The position numbers were made by a program, and so were the translations under genes. Below, in pieces: positions 43,129 to 51,765 of a stretch of DNA of 64,000 nt. The notes beneath the pieces are model-generated. The model did not search any database and had not been told where the DNA came from. It was given only the letters and a program-made list of their open reading frames with translations. This DNA comes from Pseudonocardia sp. EC080619-01. GTDB lineage: Bacteria; Actinomycetota; Actinomycetes; Mycobacteriales; Pseudonocardiaceae. Numbering within the stretch: the first letter of the stretch is position 1; the number at the start of each line of letters is the position of its first letter. The stretch spans positions 2,588,501 through 2,652,500 of the forward strand of contig NZ_CP012184.1 in assembly GCF_001420995.1 (NCBI RefSeq), in the 5' to 3' direction.

Positions 43129-43911
43129 TCAGCGGTGCAGGGTCGTCGCCGGCGTGACCCCGTACGCCGCCCGGTACTCGACGGCGAAACGGCCGTGGTG
43201 CGGCAGCTGCCAGGCGTCGGCGATCGCCCCGACGGTGTCACCGCGGGTCGGGTCGGCGGCGAGGAGCTCACGGTGTGCGTGGGCGAGGCGGACCCGGCGC
43301 AGGTACCGGGTCGGGCTCACGCCGCAGTGCTCCCGGAACGCGTGCTGCAGCCGGCGGCGGCCGACACCGGCCGCGGTGGCGATGTGGTCGCTGGTGATGT
43401 CCTCGTGGGCGTGCCGTTCGATGAAGGCGACCGCCCGCCGGACGACCAGCGGCACGCTGTGCCTGCCGGTCACGCCGCCGTCGCGGAGCACGTTCGCCGG
43501 GTCGCCGCCGCGTTCGCACTCGGTGACCATCCGCCGGGCGAGTGCCTCCGGCGGACGGTCCTGCTGCCAGCTCAGCATGGCCAGCAGCTCCCCGGCCTGC
43601 TTCCCGGTCAGCCCGAACATCCCCATCAGCATCCCGACGGCCCGGTGGTGCGCCGCGGAACGCTGGGGGGCGTCGTGCCGGTGGACGGCGAGGAAGTCGG
43701 CGTGGCGCCGCCCGAGGTCCTCGAGGCGCTCCCCGAGCGCCTCGGCACGGCTGCGGGCCAGCCGTGCGCGGGCGCGGACGATCGCCCGGTTCTCAGCGTT
43801 GTCCGCCGCGGGGTCGGCCCCTCCGGCGTCGGGGCCCACGGGCTGCGCGAGCAGCTCGGACACCGACTGCAGGAAGGCCTCGACGTTCGCGGCGGCGTCG
43901 ACCTCGGCCAC
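43129..43911 (-). CDS. ANTAR-like domain fused to AraC-type DNA-binding domain
   Basis: 260 residues. The first about 90 are helical and probably coiled ([22 protein letters not shown]). Residues about 92-140 read like an ANTAR RNA-binding domain ([26 protein letters not shown] then ALARRMV, with conserved Ala, Gly and hydrophobic spacing). Residues about 155-258 are an AraC double helix-turn-helix ([34 protein letters not shown]). ANTAR proteins normally antiterminate transcripts, so joining one to AraC is unusual. Its GTG start is 63 bp after the CheR-like gene on the same strand, probably the same operon. Confidence 0.72.
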   Translation of the reverse strand: MAEVDAAANVEAFLQSVSELLAQPVGPDAGGADPAADNAENRAIVRARARLARSRAEALGERLEDLGRRHADFLAVHRHDAPQRSAAHHRAVGMLMGMFGLTGKQAGELLAMLSWQQDRPPEALARRMVTECERGGDPANVLRDGGVTGRHSVPLVVRRAVAFIERHAHEDITSDHIATAAGVGRRRLQHAFREHCGVSPTRYLRRVRLAHAHRELLAADPTRGDTVGAIADAWQLPHHGRFAVEYRAAYGVTPATTLHR

Positions 43912-43973
43912 CCCACCAGGATAGCCGCGCGTGCCGGTGTGACGCAGCAGTCGCGGGCACCGATGACGTGGCC

Positions 43974-45902
43974 TCAGTCGGACGGCTCGATCTGGTCCAT
44001 CACGATGATCGCTCCACTGCGCCCCCGCTCGTGGTAACGGAGCGGGGCGACCGCGACCTCGATCCGCACGGTCCGCCCGCGCCGGTTGATCGCGTCGACG
44101 ACGACGGTCGACCGGTCGGGCCGGCCGTCGGAGCCGGACCGGTCGTCCTCCCGCTCGGTCACGACGACCGGCTCCGCACCGTCCTCGTCGTCCTCGGGAC
44201 GGCGTTCGGCGAGCGTGTCCCACACGATCGGCCGGATCCGTTCGGTGGGCAGCCCGATGTCGAGGTTGAGCAGGTGGCGGCCCGTCGCCTCGTCCGAACG
44301 AAGGCCCCACAGGTCCGCGGCGCGGTGGTTCCAGGCCAGGACCATCAGCTCCGAGTCGACGACCACGACGGCGGAACGCAGGCTCTCCAGCACCGCCTGG
44401 AGGAAGTCGTTGGTGCCGTCGAGCTCGGCCGTGCGGTCCCGGAGCTCGTCGTTGATCGACTGGAGCTCGTCGTTGGTGGACTGGAGCTCCTCGTTCATCG
44501 TCTCGAGCTCCTCGTTCGTGGACTGGAGCTCCTCGTTGGTGGTCTCCAGCTCCTCGACCGTCGACTGGAGCTCCTCGTTGGTGGTCTCCAGCTCCTCGAC
44601 CGTCGACTGCAGCTGCTCGTAGGCGGACTCGACCTGCCGGTGGGCCTGCTCCAGCTCCTTGGCGAGCTGGCGGTACCGGCTGACGTCGGTGAAGAAGATC
44701 GCCGCCGGGGTGCCGCCGTTGCCGTCGACGGGGAGGGGCACGAGCTGGACGTCGAAGTGCATCGTCTCGTTGTTGTGGGTCCACTCGACCTCGTGCAGCA
44801 CCGCCGAGCCGCGTTGCTGCTGGACCTGGTCCAGGGTCGAGGAGAGCTTCGCGACGCGTGTGAAGAGCTCGAGCTCACCGACGTGCCGTCCGACCTCACG
44901 GCCGGAGAGCCCGAGCTGGGTCTCCGCACGGCGGTTGGCGAGTCCGAGCACGCCGTCGGGGGAGACCGCGAGCGTCGCGACCGGGCTGGACATCAGCGTC
45001 TCGTCCTCGACCCGCGGCACGCTCGCGGCGTCGTTCGAGAACAGCGGCTCCAGCGACGTCACCCGCAGACCGGGTGAGTCGGACTTCCGGAAGAAGCGGC
45101 GCTTGAGGTCCGTCGGCACGAACAGGCGCGTGTGGCTGAGCAGCATCTCGGCCTTGCCCAGGAACAGCGCTCCGCCCGGCTTCAACGCGAAGTGGAACCG
45201 GCCCAGCACCTGGGCCTGGGTCTGGGCGTTGAGGTACATCAGGGTGTTGCGGCACACCAGCAGGTCGAGCCGGCCGATCGGGGCGTCCTGGACGAGGTCG
45301 TTGCGACCGAAGATCACCGACCGGCGCAGGTCGGGGCGGAACACGTAGCGCTGGCCGTTGCGCTCGAAGTAACGGTCCCGCCACTCGGGGATCACGGCCT
45401 CGAGGTCCTTGGCGGTGTAGGCCGCCTGGCGGGCCGTGGCGAGCGCGTCCTCGTCGACGTCCGTCCCGTAGATCTTGACGCGCTCGCGGAAACCCTCCGC
45501 ACCGAGTGCCTCGGCCAGCAGGATCGCGAGCCCGTAGGTCTCCTCACCGCTGGCGCACCCGGCCGACCACACCCGTACCGGCTCGCCCGGCCGCAGGGTG
45601 GCCAGCAACGACGGCAACACGTCGTGCTGCAGGTGCATCCACGAGTCGTGGTCCCGGAAGAACCCGGTCACATTGATCAGGATCGTGTTGAACAGGCGGG
45701 CGAACTCGTCCTGGTCGACCTGCAGCCGGTCCAGGTACTCGTCGAGCCCGCTGATCGCCAGCTGCTGCATCCGCCGTTCGATCCGCCGGCGCAGGCTCGA
45801 CCGCTTGTAGCCGGTGAAGTCGAAGCCGCGCATCTCCTTCAGGAAGTCCAGCAGATGCTCGAACTCCGGGTCGGGCCCCCCGTCGCGGGCCACATCGCTC
45901 AT
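43974..45902 (-). CDS. CheR-type methyltransferase with PAS domains
   Basis: 642 residues. The CheR domain fills residues 1 to about 275: LIRVT-like INVTGFFRD, the SAM-binding [16 protein letters not shown], and [11 protein letters not shown], where canonical CheR has R-N-V/L-L-I-Y-F. Two PAS-like segments follow (about 300-410 and 500-640). They are separated by a heptad-patterned coiled coil with repeated EELETTN and EELQSTN units. Such CheB/CheR-PAS pairs act in cytoplasmic signalling rather than classical flagellar chemotaxis. The ATG overlaps the CheB stop (ATGA). No kinase domain is attached. Confidence 0.85.
   Translation of the reverse strand: MSDVARDGGPDPEFEHLLDFLKEMRGFDFTGYKRSSLRRRIERRMQQLAISGLDEYLDRLQVDQDEFARLFNTILINVTGFFRDHDSWMHLQHDVLPSLLATLRPGEPVRVWSAGCASGEETYGLAILLAEALGAEGFRERVKIYGTDVDEDALATARQAAYTAKDLEAVIPEWRDRYFERNGQRYVFRPDLRRSVIFGRNDLVQDAPIGRLDLLVCRNTLMYLNAQTQAQVLGRFHFALKPGGALFLGKAEMLLSHTRLFVPTDLKRRFFRKSDSPGLRVTSLEPLFSNDAASVPRVEDETLMSSPVATLAVSPDGVLGLANRRAETQLGLSGREVGRHVGELELFTRVAKLSSTLDQVQQQRGSAVLHEVEWTHNNETMHFDVQLVPLPVDGNGGTPAAIFFTDVSRYRQLAKELEQAHRQVESAYEQLQSTVEELETTNEELQSTVEELETTNEELQSTNEELETMNEELQSTNDELQSINDELRDRTAELDGTNDFLQAVLESLRSAVVVVDSELMVLAWNHRAADLWGLRSDEATGRHLLNLDIGLPTERIRPIVWDTLAERRPEDDEDGAEPVVVTEREDDRSGSDGRPDRSTVVVDAINRRGRTVRIEVAVAPLRYHERGRSGAIIVMDQIEPSD
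44524..44607 (-). repeat. 42-bp exact tandem repeat encoding the coiled coil
   Basis: Two identical 42-bp units (44524-44565 and 44566-44607) encode 14 residues each (two heptads). Degenerate heptad units continue to about 44453. It is in frame and part of the CheR/PAS linker. Confidence 0.9.
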
Positions 45903-46981
45903 TCCGTCCTGCTCCTTCCCCGATCCTCGTCCCCCGCACCGCCCAGGAGCCGCCGGAGCACCCGCGCCGAGCGCACCGCCTCGTCGGCGGCGGCTCGGGC
46001 GCGTGCCACCACCCGGTCGGCTCCCTGCTCGGCGGCCGTGGCCGCGATGCGTCGCTGCAGGGCCGCCTTGTCCTCCAGGGCCCGCAGCGCCATGTAGAGA
46101 GCAGTCTCCACCGACTGCTCCTGCTGGGCGCCGAGGGCATGCTGCGACCAGGCGTGCCCCACCCGGCACCGGTACCGCGGGAGTCCCCCGTCGTGGATCT
46201 CGAACAGCGGACCGGAGCAGTCCGGGCAGGCCAGCCCGGCCGCCGTACCGGCCGCATCGGGAGCAGACATCTCCGAACCCTCCATCCGGGCGATCGCGAC
46301 CTCCCAGCGCAGCCGGGCCGATCCGTGGCCGGTGGACCGCAGGGGACCGGCGCGGTCGACGACGCCCGGGAGGATGGCGCCGAGCCCGGCCACCGGTCGC
46401 ACGAACGCACCCGGCACCTGCTCGAGCGTAGCGAGCGGCATGCTCGGGTAGAGCGCCTCGTCGGGTTCCTGGATCATGACCGTCCCGCCGTGGCGCACCA
46501 CCTCCAGCGCCCCCGACGCGCCGTCGTCGAGCGCCCCGCTGAGGACCACCCCGACCGCGCCCGCCCCGGCGTCCAGGGCCAGCGAACGGAACAGCGGATC
46601 GATCGCGGGCCGGTTCCCGTTCTCCTTCGGGCCGCTGCTGAGCACGACCCGGCCCTTGTCCACCATGAGGTGCCGGTCCGGCGGGGCGACGTACAGGCGG
46701 CCCGGCAACAGGGTCTCCCCGTCCTGCGCGTGCCCGACCGGCAACCGCCCGCGACGGGCCAGCAGCTGCGGCAGGACGGTCGCGGCGGCCGCCGGCTGGT
46801 GCACCGTCACCAGCACCGGGGCCGCGAGCCCGGGCTCCAGCAACGGGACCAGCTCCAGCAGGGCCTCGATCCCGCCGGCCGAGGCCCCGATCGCGATCGC
46901 ACGCCGCGACGGCGGCCCGGTGCCACCATCCTGCGGCCCGGTCTCCGCCTCGTCCGGCGTCTCCTCGGCCATCTCGCACAT
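45899..46981 (-). CDS. CheB-type methylesterase with C-terminal zinc-ribbon-like segment
   Basis: 360 residues. The CheB catalytic domain starts at the N-terminus without a receiver domain: Ser34 in GASAGGIEAL, His61 in VTVHQP, and the Asp in GALDDGASG. The C-terminus adds a CPDC segment plus YRCRVGHAW, resembling a zinc ribbon (four Cys/His ligands), then a helical tail. Lack of a receiver means it is not switched by CheA phosphorylation. ATG 46981 has GGAGG about 9 bases upstream. It is the first gene of the CheB-CheR-ANTAR/AraC operon. Confidence 0.85.
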   Translation of the reverse strand: MCEMAEETPDEAETGPQDGGTGPPSRRAIAIGASAGGIEALLELVPLLEPGLAAPVLVTVHQPAAAATVLPQLLARRGRLPVGHAQDGETLLPGRLYVAPPDRHLMVDKGRVVLSSGPKENGNRPAIDPLFRSLALDAGAGAVGVVLSGALDDGASGALEVVRHGGTVMIQEPDEALYPSMPLATLEQVPGAFVRPVAGLGAILPGVVDRAGPLRSTGHGSARLRWEVAIARMEGSEMSAPDAAGTAAGLACPDCSGPLFEIHDGGLPRYRCRVGHAWSQHALGAQQEQSVETALYMALRALEDKAALQRRIAATAAEQGADRVVARARAAADEAVRSARVLRRLLGGAGDEDRGRSRTE

Positions 46982-47057
46982 CGACAACGTCCTCCGCCCG
47001 GAAGGTACTCGGCCGCGGGGACATCGGCCACGGTCCGCCGTCACCCGGAACGCGAGG

Positions 47058-48236
47058 TCAGGCAGGAGCGAAGAGGTACCCACGGACCAGCGAGCCGTGC
47101 GCGGTGCGGACCGACACCACCGCCCACGCGACCACCAGCATGACGTAGAGCGCCGTCGCGGTGACCGCCAGCAGCGGGAGGTGCAGGTGCGCGGCCAGCG
47201 CGCTGGTCCCGGTCACGCACGTCCCGACGGGGAACGTGAAGCTCCACCAGGTCAGCGCGAACGGCAGCTTCTGCCGTGCCGTCCGGACGGTGACGGCGGC
47301 CGCGATGACCAGCCAGATCATCGCGAAACCCCAGGTCGGAACCCCGTAGAAGATCCCGAACACGTGCGCCCCGGTCGCGTAGGGCTCGCCCAGCACGCCC
47401 GCCTGGTCGCCCAGCAGGTTCGCCGCGGTCACCGACTGCCCCAGCGGACCGAGGACGATCCACATCGTCGGTACCGTGGCTGCGGGGCCCGTCCCGTGCA
47501 CGACCAGCCTGTTCCACACCTGCGGGAGGATCGCCAGCGTCGCGAACAGGCTGATCCCGAACATCGCGTAGCAGGCGACCACCATCGACGCCTGCCACCC
47601 GGCCGGGGTGTGCGGCACCAGCAGCGCCCCGTTGGCGGCCGAGACCATCGGCGGCACCACCGGCATCAGCCAGCCGCCGAACGCCGACCCCTGCTCGATC
47701 CTGTGGTGGACGATCATCATGTACGGGATCCACGCCGCGGTGACCAGCCCGAGCACGGTGCCGATCCCCCACAGCGTCCAGCCGGTACCGATCGCCCCGG
47801 TGGCGCCGGGGAACGGTCCGCCGAACTTCACCGCGCCCGCACCGACGGTCATCACGCCCATCGCGACCGCGCCCCAGAACTGGGCCATGACCGGGTTCCG
47901 CGCGTGCCCCAGCGCGACATCGGTGTGGCGGACCCAGTGGACCGCCCACGCGGCGGTCAGCGTCACCAGCAGGAAGGAGGCGAGCAGCCAGATCCCGACC
48001 GCGAAGGTGTGCAGGCCGGGGACCTGCACCGGCAGCGTCGCGGCGGCGACACCGACGATGCCGGTGCCCATGATCGACGAGTACCAGTTCGGGCCGATGC
48101 CGGAGAAGAGGTCGCCGGGCCGGTCCAGGTCGCGCAGCAGTCCCGCACGGGACAGCCGGTAGCGACCGGTGCCGTGCCCCGTGGTGTCCACGGGGCACTC
48201 CCGTGCGGCCGCGGTGCTCAGCTCGGAGGACGTCAT
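47058..48236 (-). CDS. TDT family transporter (TehA/SSU1-like)
   Basis: 392 residues with ten transmembrane helices. FSGIGPNWYSSIMGTGIVGVA is the typical start of the tellurite-resistance/dicarboxylate transporter family, and later segments (WSFTFPVGTCVTGT) match the SSU1/Mae1 branch that moves sulfite or C4-dicarboxylates. The LysR gene is divergent with 71 bp between starts, a common arrangement. The substrate is not resolved. The start is ATG 48236. Confidence 0.85.
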   Translation of the reverse strand: MTSSELSTAAARECPVDTTGHGTGRYRLSRAGLLRDLDRPGDLFSGIGPNWYSSIMGTGIVGVAAATLPVQVPGLHTFAVGIWLLASFLLVTLTAAWAVHWVRHTDVALGHARNPVMAQFWGAVAMGVMTVGAGAVKFGGPFPGATGAIGTGWTLWGIGTVLGLVTAAWIPYMMIVHHRIEQGSAFGGWLMPVVPPMVSAANGALLVPHTPAGWQASMVVACYAMFGISLFATLAILPQVWNRLVVHGTGPAATVPTMWIVLGPLGQSVTAANLLGDQAGVLGEPYATGAHVFGIFYGVPTWGFAMIWLVIAAAVTVRTARQKLPFALTWWSFTFPVGTCVTGTSALAAHLHLPLLAVTATALYVMLVVAWAVVSVRTAHGSLVRGYLFAPA

Positions 48237-48307
48237 GGCCACCACCGTGCGCTCCCGGTGCGGCCCGCGGTAGCGGGGTGGACCTTGTGCCGCCACAATC
48301 TCCGCTT

Positions 48308-49231
48308 GTGCCCCTGCCACCGCGGGTGGCCGATCTCGCGGCCTTCGACCTGCTGCTCAGCGTCGCCGGCCTCGGCAGCATGGGCAAGGCCGCCGCCGCA
48401 CACGGGGTCAGCCAGGCCGCCGTCAGCGCTCGAATCAAGACCCTCGAGTCCGCACTCGGACTGACCCTGCTGGAGCGCACCACCCGTGGCACCACGCTCA
48501 CCCGGGACGGTGCACTCGTCGCCGACTGGGCCCGCACCGCCGTCGACGCGGCGCGGGCCATGGACGAGGGCGTCACCGCACTGCGCACCCGGCAGGACGC
48601 CCGGCTGCGGGTCGCGGCCAGCCTCACCGTCGCCGAGTACCTGCTGCCCCGGTGGCTGATCGCCCTGCGGGGCCGCCTGCCCGGCACCGGCGTCGCACTG
48701 ACCTCGCACAACTCCAGCGACGTCCAGGACGACGTGCTCGCCGGCCGGGCCGACCTGGGGTTCGTCGAGGGACCCCGGCACTCCCCCGACCTCGACGAGC
48801 AGATCGTCGCCCGCGACCACCTCACCGTCGTCGTCGCCCCCGGCCATCCCTGGGCCGGGCGCCGCGGCGTCACACCGGCCCGGCTCGCCGCCACCGCCCT
48901 GATCTCCCGGGAGCGCGGCTCCGGCACCCGCGAGCACCTCGACGAGGCCCTGGACCGGGCCGGGACAGGGGCGCCCGTCGAGCCCGTGCTGGAGCTCGGG
49001 TCGACGACGGCGATCAAGAACGCCGCGGCCGACGGCGTCGCACCCGCGGTGCTCAGCTCGCTCGCCGTGGCCGGGGAGCTCGCCGGGGGGACCCTCGTCG
49101 CCGTGCCCGTCCGCGGTCTCGCGCTGGACCGCCGCCTCGCCGCGATCTGGCCCCGCGGACGTCCGCCGTCCGGGCCGGCACGGGAGCTCGTCGAGCTCGC
49201 CGCGCGGACCGGGACGGGGCGCGGGCGGTAG
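48308..49231 (+). CDS. LysR family transcriptional regulator
   Basis: 307 residues. The winged helix (FDLLLSVAGLGSMGKAAAA, HGVSQAAVSARIKTLES) is followed by the effector domain (LRVAASLTVAEYLLPRWL, ADLGFVEGP, DHLTVVVAPGHPW). This subgroup resembles CysB/CbbR-like regulators next to TDT transporters and probably controls the divergent gene. GTG 48308 is chosen by homology. No ribosome-binding site is evident and CAATCT lies 6 bases upstream, so it may be leaderless. Confidence 0.87.
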   Translation: MPLPPRVADLAAFDLLLSVAGLGSMGKAAAAHGVSQAAVSARIKTLESALGLTLLERTTRGTTLTRDGALVADWARTAVDAARAMDEGVTALRTRQDARLRVAASLTVAEYLLPRWLIALRGRLPGTGVALTSHNSSDVQDDVLAGRADLGFVEGPRHSPDLDEQIVARDHLTVVVAPGHPWAGRRGVTPARLAATALISRERGSGTREHLDEALDRAGTGAPVEPVLELGSTTAIKNAAADGVAPAVLSSLAVAGELAGGTLVAVPVRGLALDRRLAAIWPRGRPPSGPARELVELAARTGTGRGR

Positions 49232-49237
49232 GCACCG

Positions 49238-50182
49238 GTGTCGGACCTCCGCCACGGACCTCCGGACGACCCCCTGCGGATCGCGCACGAGTGGCTCGTG
49301 AACGACACCCCGGCGATCGTGCACTCGCGGTCGGGTCGCAGGGTCGGGGACTCGCTGGCCTCCGCGCTGGAGGTGCGCGTGATCGAGCTGCGCCACCTCG
49401 ACGACGTCGTCGGCGGCGCCGACCTCGCCCCGGCCGTACTGCGTGAGCTGGGGGACGCCCGGAGCGTCGTCCGGGAGGGCAGCTACACCCGGGCGACCGG
49501 CCGCCGGCTGCTCACCGTCGTCGGCGAACTCGCCCAGCTCGCCGGATGGGTCGCGAGCGACTCCGGCCGCCATGTCGAGGCGCAGCGGGTGTACCTGTCC
49601 GGTGTGTCTGCCGCGGACTGCGCCGGGAACTCCTCCCTGGCGGGACAGCTGCTCTCGTCACTGAGCTATCAGATCGCGAACGTCGGCAGCCCCGCCGACG
49701 CAGCGCTCCTCGCCCGTTCCGCCGTCGCCGGAGCACACGACGCGACACCGGTCGTCCGGGCATTGCTGCTGGAGCGGGTCGCATGGGCGAGTGCCCGCGC
49801 GCGGGACCGGGACGGCACCCGCCGGGCACTGGACGCGGTGGACGACTCCTACGCCGACCGCTCGCCCGGGATCGAGGAACCGGAATGGGTGTACTGGCTG
49901 GACCGGGGCGAGATCGACGTCATGGCCGGTCGGTGCCTGATCGAGCTGGGCGACCCCGTCGCTGCCGGCCCCCTGCTCTCCGGCGCCATCGAGTCGTACG
50001 CGCCGGAGCACGCGCGCGAGATGGCGCTCTACCGGACATGGCTCGCCGAGGCCTACGCCCGCGCCGGGGTCCACGACGCCGGACGCGCCACGATCGACCG
50101 GGCACGCCGATCCGCCCGCGGCGTCCGGTCGGCCCGTCTGGACGCACGGATCGGCGAGGTCGAGCGGTTACTGTCCACGTAG
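49238..50182 (+). CDS. XRE-type regulator C-terminal domain without helix-turn-helix
   Basis: 314 residues. HEWLVNDTP, RRVGDSLASALEVRVIELRHLDD, and VVGELAQLAGWVASDSG read like the helical-repeat C-terminal domain of actinobacterial XRE regulators, which are normally about 400 residues with an N-terminal Cro/C1 helix-turn-helix. Here the frame begins directly in the repeat domain, 6 bp after the LysR stop. It is either a decayed regulator or a stand-alone sensor. It is otherwise intact, with no frameshift. Confidence 0.68.
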   Translation: MSDLRHGPPDDPLRIAHEWLVNDTPAIVHSRSGRRVGDSLASALEVRVIELRHLDDVVGGADLAPAVLRELGDARSVVREGSYTRATGRRLLTVVGELAQLAGWVASDSGRHVEAQRVYLSGVSAADCAGNSSLAGQLLSSLSYQIANVGSPADAALLARSAVAGAHDATPVVRALLLERVAWASARARDRDGTRRALDAVDDSYADRSPGIEEPEWVYWLDRGEIDVMAGRCLIELGDPVAAGPLLSGAIESYAPEHAREMALYRTWLAEAYARAGVHDAGRATIDRARRSARGVRSARLDARIGEVERLLST

Positions 50183-50219
50183 GTCGTCCCCTTCATGTCA
50201 AGCCCCTACGTCGGAGCAG

Positions 50220-50253
50220 GTGGTGCGCATCGACGATTGTTGATGCGCACCAC
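50220..50253. terminator. bidirectional hairpin terminator
   Basis: A perfect 12-bp stem, GTGGTGCGCATC / GATGCGCACCAC, with a 10-base loop lies in the 100-bp gap between the convergent XRE-like and membrane protein genes. Confidence 0.75.
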
Positions 50254-50282
50254 GTGCGTCACATCAGCCTGGCAGTCGAGGC

Positions 50283-50693
50283 CTAATTCACCCTCCCGCG
50301 AAACTCCCTACCCAGAAGCCCCAACACAATAAGAACAAACACGACACTGAATACGACGAAACCGATCTGGCCGACTCCATGATCACGGACTGCCAACCAA
50401 AGATGCATGCCGAGCTGCGTGACTCCCACCAGCAACGCGGAAACCAAAATAGTCACTCGCCTACGCGGTGGAGGTCCGGGACCTACCGGCAGTGCTGCTC
50501 CGCCAGACTTCGTGTAACTCTTCGTGAATCTGGCAATGCATGCGGAAAGTAGCCCACTGCATACGCTCGACACAGCCGCGAAATACCACGACTCCGTACG
50601 GTCCACATCGGCTAGAATGATCGCTATCCCTATTACAAGAAAGATAGTTACACCAACTATCCCTCCAATCAAGATTGCATGCTTCTTTGGCAT
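50283..50693 (-). CDS. hypothetical four-helix membrane protein in an AT-rich patch
   Basis: 136 residues. Helices are IGGIVGVTIFLVIGIAIILA, a second at SWYFAAVSSVCSGLLSACIA, a third at TILVSALLVGVTQLGMHLWL and a last IGFVVFSVVFVLIVLGLLG. GGAGGAG lies 5 bases before the ATG. Base composition is clearly lower in GC than neighbours, suggesting transfer. It is the last gene downstream of the RHS remnants, so it may be an immunity-type membrane protein; that is inference only. Confidence 0.6.
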   Translation of the reverse strand: MPKKHAILIGGIVGVTIFLVIGIAIILADVDRTESWYFAAVSSVCSGLLSACIARFTKSYTKSGGAALPVGPGPPPRRRVTILVSALLVGVTQLGMHLWLAVRDHGVGQIGFVVFSVVFVLIVLGLLGREFRGRVN

Positions 50694-50924
50694 CCGGCTC
50701 CTCCTCTTCGCGGCGCGAAGACCCTAGCTACCCGGAGAGTACGACATCGCACCTTCAAGCAGGGGAACGTTCGCCCTGATCACGAGATTCCGCTGGGCAA
50801 AGAGGAGATAGGCAAGTACGCTTCCAAGACCGGTTCGCCAGCGTGAGCAACTACCCTTGGGTGCCGAACTTGAGAGAGGGCGGCACCCATGGATAGCTGG
50901 CGACATGATCAGGTGAGCGGGCCA
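50694..50924 (-). other. degraded region between RHS remnant and membrane protein gene
   Basis: On the minus strand all frames show short open stretches (one of 60 codons, 50724-50906, containing NLVIRANVPLLEGAM) but no convincing gene. A 6-3-6 inverted repeat CTTCGC-GGC-GCGAAG (50706-50720) precedes the membrane protein gene. It looks like eroded coding DNA. Confidence 0.35.
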
Positions 50925-51480
50925 CTAGTTCAGCGGCGAACCCATCATGCACACTGCGACATTGAATGCCCCGAGTATCGGACCGCCCACGAGACCGATT
51001 ACTGCATCTCCGGCAGCCCCGCTGACCAGGCCGAGGACAGGAAATTCGGACTGCCCTCCCGCTGCTCCGGCAAGCGCAGCTCGCGCGGTCCCAACTATGA
51101 CCCCTGCACCGCTCTTCAACAGCTCCCCGGTGCACACCGGAAATAGGCCGCTCGGGTCGGAGAAATTGCACGGATTGCTGGCGGCGAAAGAGTAGACGCC
51201 GTACTCGACGCTGTACGGCCCGCCGATTCCGCTCCGGTTGCTCTAGCCGTCGCCGCTCGCTCCGGGCGTGCCGATGGAGTCGGGCTGGGTGAATCGCCCG
51301 AGACGGGCGTCGTACCAACGGTGTCCGAACTGGGTGTGCGCTGGCGAATTCACGAAGAACCCACCCTGGAAGCGGATGAAGTTGTCGGCCTGGCCAGAAT
51401 CGGCACCGAACGATGCGGTGCGTGTCCCGTCGCCGCGGGCGTGCCCGGCGACGCTATCCTGGCGGTCGAGTTCGAAGTAG
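50925..51480 (-). pseudogene. orphan RHS C-terminal cassette
   Basis: From YFELDRQ at about 51480 downwards, this repeats the C-terminal core of the main RHS protein (QADNFIRFQGGFFVNSP, FGHRWYDARLGRFTQ, YSFAASNPCNFSDPSGL), with a 36-bp in-frame deletion and an in-frame TAG at 51243-51245 where the main gene has CAG. After DPSGL the sequence diverges into a different Gly/Ala-rich hydrophobic tail of about 70 residues (GTARAALAGAAGG, AGDAVIGLVGGPILGA), ending at 50925. It lacks a start of its own, as expected for a displaced tip cassette. Confidence 0.8.
51148..51480 (-). repeat. direct repeat of the RHS core end (copy 2)
   Basis: About 333 bp similar to 51971-52339 in the same orientation. 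Similarity stops exactly after the DPSGL-coding sequence, which marks the cassette boundary. The copy lacks 36 bp present in copy 1. Confidence 0.85.
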
Positions 51481-51585
51481 TGCGGTGAAGTGGCCGCAGC
51501 GGCAGCTCGCGAAAGTCTAGGCGATGGCAATCGAATGCCGCCGCCATTCGATCGAGTGGCAGCGGCATTCAATCTACTTGTCGGG

Positions 51586-51750
51586 TCACCTCGTTCTCGC
51601 ATCGTAGATTAGCGCACCAATTGCGCATACGAGAACTACAGCGGAAGGCGCTAAGCTCGCCACGCTTGACCCCTGCCATACAAGTAAAGCCATCGATCCG
51701 ATGCCGCCAATCACCACGACGATGAACAGGAAACGCGCGACAGCATGCAC
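51586..51750 (-). CDS. 54-residue membrane protein directly downstream of the RHS gene
   Basis: GTG start 15 bp after the RHS stop, with GGAGGG about 7 bases before it. The product is 54 residues with two hydrophobic helices (FLFIVVVIGGIGSMALLVW and LAPSAVVLVCAIGALIY) and the tail DARTR. No family is recognised. Position and size suit a cognate immunity or accessory protein of the RHS tip, which is itself hydrophobic; this is inference. Confidence 0.6.
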   Translation of the reverse strand: MHAVARFLFIVVVIGGIGSMALLVWQGSSVASLAPSAVVLVCAIGALIYDARTR

Positions 51751-51765
51751 AGCAGATTCCCTCCG

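Noticed and set aside
44453-44611. CRISPR-like regular repeats
   Set aside because: Units are contiguous without spacers and in frame with a heptad coiled coil in the CheR/PAS protein.
50724-50906. 60-codon minus-strand frame as a separate gene
   Set aside because: No ribosome-binding site, mixed composition, and similar short openings in other frames; listed only as degraded sequence.
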